64,000 nucleotides of DNA from Lysinibacillus odysseyi. GTDB lineage: Bacteria > Bacillota > Bacilli > Bacillales_A > Planococcaceae. Below are positions 60,385 through 64,000 of the stretch, piece after piece. The stretch covers positions 1,798,001 through 1,862,000 of the forward strand of contig JABUKB010000001.1 in the NCBI GenBank assembly GCA_014595895.1, in the 5' to 3' direction. Position numbers and translations under genes: made by a program. The stretch's first letter is position 1. Every line of letters begins with the position of its first letter. Under the pieces are notes generated by a model. That model did not search any database. It was not told the DNA's origin and worked only from the letters and a program-made list of their open reading frames with translations.

Positions 60385-60413
60385 TTGAAATAAACTGAAA
60401 AACATACTATTAT
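60385..60413 (+). promoter_or_regulatory. Sigma-A promoter of the nitrilase-GNAT pair
   Basis: TTGAAA (60385-60390), 17 bases, TATTAT (60408-60413), 49 bases before the start codon. Confidence 0.6.
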
Positions 60414-60462
60414 TCCCATTGATAGATTGTTAATATTATGTAAAAACAGCAAGGAGGTTCTT

Positions 60463-61341
60463 ATGAAAATACGTGTATCATCAGTACAATACCATCTTCA
60501 TACAATTCGATCGTTTGATGAATTTGCCCGGCAAGTAGACCATTACGTACGAGCTGCCTTAGAGTTCGAAACGGATTTTATTTTATTCCCTGAGTTCTTC
60601 ACAACGCAGCTACTATCCATTGGCAACGATAAGGGTGAGCCGCTTTCCATCAACGAGCTTCCTGACTTCACAGTGCAATACCTTGATTTATTTACGAGCT
60701 TAGCAGTTAAAACAAAAACGCATATTATTGGCGGCACTCATGTCATTCGGAATAATGACAAGCTCTACAATGTCGCTCATTTGTTTTATCCGGATGGCAC
60801 TTTTGCCACACAGGCGAAACTCCATATTACCCCAACCGAGGTAAATGAGTGGAACATGGCAGCCGGTGAAGCATTGTATTTATTCGATACGGCAAAAGGC
60901 AGAATTGCCATTTTGACGTGTTACGATATCGAGTTCCCGGAAATCGTACGAATGGCAAAGGCTCGTGGTGCAGATGTTATATTCTGCCCGTCTTGTACAG
61001 ATGATCGCCACGGCTTCCATCGCGTGCGTTATACAAGCCACGCGCGTGCTATTGAAAATCAGGTATATGTCGTAACCGCTTCTACAGTCGGTTCGCTCCC
61101 AACCATTGATTTTATGCGCATGAATTTTGGACAGTCCGCAATTATTGCACCAAATGATGTCCCGTTCCCGCCTGGCGGAATCGTAGTCGAAGGGGAGCTC
61201 AATAACGATATGGTTATTACGGGAGATTTAGATTTAGCACTGCTTTATCAAGTACGTGAAAAGGGCTCTGTAACAACTTGGCGTGACCGTCGTACCGATT
61301 TATACACTGATTGGGAAAGCGGTGTTATCAATGTACCGTAA
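60463..61341 (+). CDS. Carbon-nitrogen hydrolase (nitrilase superfamily)
   Basis: A 292-residue amidase-type enzyme. Catalytic triad: Glu in LFPEFFTTQL, Lys in QAKLHITPTE, and Cys in ILTCYDIEFPEIV. It matches the nitrilase half of Bacillus YhcX-like proteins, which combine this domain with a GNAT domain in one chain; here the GNAT partner is a separate overlapping gene. The amide substrate is unknown. ATG 60463 follows AAGGAGG by six bases. Confidence 0.88.
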   Translation: MKIRVSSVQYHLHTIRSFDEFARQVDHYVRAALEFETDFILFPEFFTTQLLSIGNDKGEPLSINELPDFTVQYLDLFTSLAVKTKTHIIGGTHVIRNNDKLYNVAHLFYPDGTFATQAKLHITPTEVNEWNMAAGEALYLFDTAKGRIAILTCYDIEFPEIVRMAKARGADVIFCPSCTDDRHGFHRVRYTSHARAIENQVYVVTASTVGSLPTIDFMRMNFGQSAIIAPNDVPFPPGGIVVEGELNNDMVITGDLDLALLYQVREKGSVTTWRDRRTDLYTDWESGVINVP

Positions 61342-62011
61342 ACAGTTTTATGTGTTTCAAAATAGCAAGCCAATCCTTGCGACGATTCGAAATTACACGC
61401 CAGCAGATTTTGATGCCCTTATCCGGATCCAACAAGATTGCTTCCCTCCCCCTTTCCCGTCGGAGCTATGGTGGAGCGAAGAACAGCTTCAAAGTCATGT
61501 AACACATTTCCCTGAAGGCACTCTTTGTATTGAAGTAGGCGGGCAACTCGCCGGTTCCATGACATCGTTGCTCGTAGATTTTGATCCAAACGATCCCATG
61601 CATACGTGGGAGGACATAACCGATAACGGCTATATTCGTACACATAATCCAAATGGCGATACGCTCTACATTGTGGATCTTTGCGTGAGTCCTGCTTATC
61701 GCAGTTTAGGGCTTGGCAAATGGCTCATGCTTTCGATGTACGAAATCGTCATTGAGCAAAAGCGCGTTCGTCTGCTTGGTGGCAGCCGCATGCCGAACTA
61801 TCATCAGCATGCCACGCAACTTTCGCCTGAAGCGTATATTGAAGCCATTTTGCGCGGTGACATACGTGACCAGGTTATTTCGTTTCTACTACGCTGCGGT
61901 CGCATGCCAATACAAGTTGTACCCCACTATTTAGAGGATGAAGAGTCGCATCATTACGGTGTTTTAATGGAATGGCGCAATCCTTTCGTCCAAACTGAGG
62001 AGGCTAATTAA
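61331..62011 (+). CDS. GNAT-family N-acetyltransferase, partner of the nitrilase
   Basis: A 226-residue acetyltransferase. IRNYTPADFDALIRIQQDCF opens the fold; the acetyl-CoA-binding segment is LYIVDLCVSPAYRSLGLGKW, with the R-x-x-G-x-G/A-like loop RSLGLG; LGGSRMPNYHQHA follows. It matches the GNAT half of YhcX-like fusions. ATG 61331 lies 11 bases inside the end of the nitrilase gene, so translation is coupled. In the fused relatives I recall the GNAT half coming first, the reverse of this order. Confidence 0.85.
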   Translation: MYRKQFYVFQNSKPILATIRNYTPADFDALIRIQQDCFPPPFPSELWWSEEQLQSHVTHFPEGTLCIEVGGQLAGSMTSLLVDFDPNDPMHTWEDITDNGYIRTHNPNGDTLYIVDLCVSPAYRSLGLGKWLMLSMYEIVIEQKRVRLLGGSRMPNYHQHATQLSPEAYIEAILRGDIRDQVISFLLRCGRMPIQVVPHYLEDEESHHYGVLMEWRNPFVQTEEAN

Positions 62012-62013
62012 AT

Positions 62014-62055
62014 GTAAAAAAGCTGCCGCCTGCAAAATACAGACGGCAGCTTCAA
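62014..62055 (-). terminator. Terminator after the nupQ-like gene
   Basis: Arms AAGCTGCCGCCTG and CAGACGGCAGCTT (one wobble) with six T on the minus strand; it also ends the convergent GNAT gene. Confidence 0.85.
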
Positions 62056-62071
62056 TACATTACCTTAGTGA

Positions 62072-63031
62072 TTACCTTTTCCCTTTATCATAAATTTCAC
62101 CTAATGCTCTCGGAGCGCGATTTGATTTAGAGAAGAATATTAATAATAATAATGTTAATACATACGGTAAAATCATAAATAAATCAGTGTAACTACTTGG
62201 TAAAGCCATAGCCTGTGCAATAAATGTTCCGCCGGATTTTGCAAAACCAAATAAAAGACAAGCAGCGAATGTAGGAAGGATCCTCCAGTTACCGAAAATT
62301 AGTGCAGCAATGGCTAAGAATCCATATCCCATATATATATTCGAAGAAAAGTTAGCTGAGATTGAATAGGCAAAACACATACCCGCTAAACCTGCTAATA
62401 AGCCGGATATAAGAACCGCAGAAAAACGAACTTTCAGTACATTTACACCTGCCGCATCAACCGCATGAGGATTATCCCCACTTGCTCTAAGGCGCATACC
62501 GAAACGTGTTTTGTATAAAAGATACCAAGCAAAAATAGCCATCACAACGATAATTACTTGGAATGGATACACATCTGTGAAAATCGCTCCAATCACTGGT
62601 ATATCAGCCAATCCTGCAATCGTAAATCTTTCGGATACACCTAATCGGAACTTGTCCGAAGCCGCTCCGAAAACAAGCGCATTTATTTGTGTTGTTAGGA
62701 AAGCTGTTAGTGCTACCGCTAAAATATTAATTACAACACCGCTGATGACTTGATTTGCCTTAAACTTAATACATAGTATGGCATGGATAATGGAAAAACC
62801 CATTCCACCAATCATCGCAAAAATAAGTGACACATAAAACATATTTTGAACATCTGTGCCTAAAGCATTCGCGATTAAAACAGCGGACAGCGCCCCAACG
62901 AAGGCACCAACACCTTGAAAGCCTTCAAGTGCTAAATTCGTAATACCGCTTTTTTCACTAAATATTCCACCTATTGCCATAATAAAAAGTGGCAGAGCAA
63001 AGGATAATCCATCAATAATTATTGTACTCAT
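62072..63031 (-). CDS. nupQ: Nucleoside ABC transporter permease (NupQ-like)
   Basis: A 319-residue permease of the BmpA/RbsC-like branch. Features: GGIFSEKSGITNLALEGFQG near the start, AILCIKFKANQVISGVVINI in the coupling region, RFGMRLRASGDNPHAVDAAG and FSAVLISGLLAGLAGMCF. It matches Bacillus NupQ (YufQ), part of the NupNOPQ importer for guanosine and other nucleosides. The start codon overlaps the stop of the upstream permease gene (TAATG). Confidence 0.88.
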   Translation of the reverse strand: MSTIIIDGLSFALPLFIMAIGGIFSEKSGITNLALEGFQGVGAFVGALSAVLIANALGTDVQNMFYVSLIFAMIGGMGFSIIHAILCIKFKANQVISGVVINILAVALTAFLTTQINALVFGAASDKFRLGVSERFTIAGLADIPVIGAIFTDVYPFQVIIVVMAIFAWYLLYKTRFGMRLRASGDNPHAVDAAGVNVLKVRFSAVLISGLLAGLAGMCFAYSISANFSSNIYMGYGFLAIAALIFGNWRILPTFAACLLFGFAKSGGTFIAQAMALPSSYTDLFMILPYVLTLLLLIFFSKSNRAPRALGEIYDKGKR

Positions 63032-64000
63032 TATGATTCACTGTCCTTTCGTTCCACTTCTTTGTCTTTCAAGCGGCTTACTTTATGTTTCACGTATGCA
63101 CCACATGCACTAAATAACAAGATTAACCCGATAATGACAGAAGCAATTTCTTGTCTGATTCCAGCTTGTGAACTCATATACGTACTCCCCTGATCAATTG
63201 TTGATATGAGGAATGATGAAAAAATAATCCCGATTGGATGAGAGTTACCTAATAGTGCAACCGCAATAGAATCGAAACCGATGCTTGATAATACTTTTGG
63301 CTGTATGGAAGAATAGTAACCTAAATAATACGTTACACCTGCAAGTCCAGCCAAGCTTCCTGAAAGAATCATGGCTAAGATCATATTTCTTCCGACTTTT
63401 ATTCCTGTATATTTTGCTGCATTCCGATTGGAACCAACTGCTTGAATTTCAAAACCAACGACTGTTTTGTCCATCATAAACTTAATGAATATCGCAACGA
63501 TAATAGCTAATAGGAAGCCTAATGGGATATCCATTTTCAAGTTTGCAATTTCAACATTGACTAACGTCAATCTTGCAGCTTCTGAAATATATTGAGATTG
63601 TCTTGAAACAGGATCAATATAATACATTTGAATAAAGAAGCTTATAACATATTGGGCAATATAATTTAACATAATCGTAGATACAACTTCATGAATGTTA
63701 AATCTGTATTTTAGCCATCCGACTAATCCTCCCATTAAGCCACCAGCAACAATTCCGATTAATAATACAAGTGGTTTTGCTATAAATGCATCTAACCCGC
63801 TATAGCCAACGATTACTGTTGCTAAAAAACCCGAGAATAGCATTTGCCCGGAAACACCAATATTAAATAGTCCTGCTTTCAATGCGACAGCAACAGCCAA
63901 ACTGGCAAATACAAGCGGCGTCATTGCGTTTAGCAAACTTAAAAAATCAGTGAGCATGCTCTTGTAGCCGGCATAAGAAGCCTTAGGCAGGATTCCTGCA
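63031..64000 (-). CDS. nupP: Nucleoside ABC transporter permease (NupP-like), cut by the right edge
   Basis: At least 322 residues of a permease homologous to NupP (YufP). The frame stays open to the window edge with family-like sequence before the first ATG (PKASYAGYKSM), so the true start lies beyond 64000 and the ATG at 63957 is internal. Key parts: VALKAGLFNIGVSGQMLFSG, RFNIHEVVSTIMLNYIAQY, GFEIQAVGSNRNAAKYTGIK and SGSLAGLAGVTYYLGYYSS. The ATPase and binding-protein genes should lie to the right. Confidence 0.88.
   Translation of the reverse strand, partial: AGILPKASYAGYKSMLTDFLSLLNAMTPLVFASLAVAVALKAGLFNIGVSGQMLFSGFLATVIVGYSGLDAFIAKPLVLLIGIVAGGLMGGLVGWLKYRFNIHEVVSTIMLNYIAQYVISFFIQMYYIDPVSRQSQYISEAARLTLVNVEIANLKMDIPLGFLLAIIVAIFIKFMMDKTVVGFEIQAVGSNRNAAKYTGIKVGRNMILAMILSGSLAGLAGVTYYLGYYSSIQPKVLSSIGFDSIAVALLGNSHPIGIIFSSFLISTIDQGSTYMSSQAGIRQEIASVIIGLILLFSACGAYVKHKVSRLKDKEVERKDSES

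Noticed and set aside
1-64000. CRISPR array, prophage or intact IS element
   Set aside because: No spaced direct-repeat series, no phage structural genes and no transposase with catalytic motifs were found.

Overview
The window looks like chromosome from a spore-forming, low-GC Bacillota of the Bacillales, most likely Planococcaceae (Lysinibacillus/Solibacillus-like). This rests on codon and protein similarity to Bacillus families, strong AGGAGG ribosome binding sites, compact intrinsic terminators, and sporulation and germination genes (prkA-yhbH-spoVR, cwlJ, CotF-like coat proteins, a LysM/M14 cortex-type peptidase). There is no rRNA operon, prophage, intact insertion sequence or CRISPR array. 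Both edges cut genes: an ECF sigma factor on the left and a nucleoside-type ABC permease on the right.

Layout. 0-10 kb: ECF sigma fragment, OFA-type MFS transporter, hemolysin III-like protein, SelO AMPylase, RodA, a cytosolic BtuF-like protein, and methylmalonate-semialdehyde dehydrogenase. 10-20 kb: a stand-alone RNase J, a chemoreceptor, YunC, and the sporulation operon prkA-yhbH-spoVR. 20-30 kb: MBL-fold hydrolases, a Phe-Pro-Gly-Gly repeat protein behind a good sigma-K promoter, a ferritin-like protein, a phosphodiesterase, tRNA-Asn, and a secreted DUF5667 protein behind a c-di-GMP-I (GEMM) riboswitch. A YkgJ gene is coupled to a 5'-decayed gene. 30-41 kb: mostly spore functions (LysM-M14 peptidase, CwlJ, KatE-type catalase, cupin, CotF-like pair, a DUF6143-like protein, a ferritin-DUF1541 fusion), several with sigma-K-like promoters. 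41.8-47.3 kb: an envelope redox locus made of a b561-like membrane protein, a two-component system, a ferric-reductase-like protein, ApbE and two secreted proteins. 47.5-53 kb: YkvA, TerC, a paired SMR exporter, ferredoxin-NADP reductase and a double zinc-ribbon protein. 53-57.2 kb: a complete heme-detoxification module hrtB-hrtA-hssR-hssS with a recognisable HssR box. 57.4-64 kb: UPF0316 protein, Na/Pi cotransporter, YdjM-like protein, a nitrilase and GNAT overlapping pair, and the nupP/nupQ permeases.

The most interesting points are these. The GEMM riboswitch sits over a secreted coiled-coil protein. Three genes (prkA, yunC, katE) appear to start at AUC, AUA and CUG behind ideal Shine-Dalgarno sequences. 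A sigma-K-linked group of coat-like genes includes a ferritin/DUF1541 fusion. The acidic-protein/heme/flavin locus at 41.9-47.2 kb is the best candidate for an undescribed system. An orphan multi-hairpin element at 44.54-44.69 kb resembles the right end (omega RNA) of IS605/TnpB elements. All assignments come from reading the sequence and from memory of the families; no database search was run.
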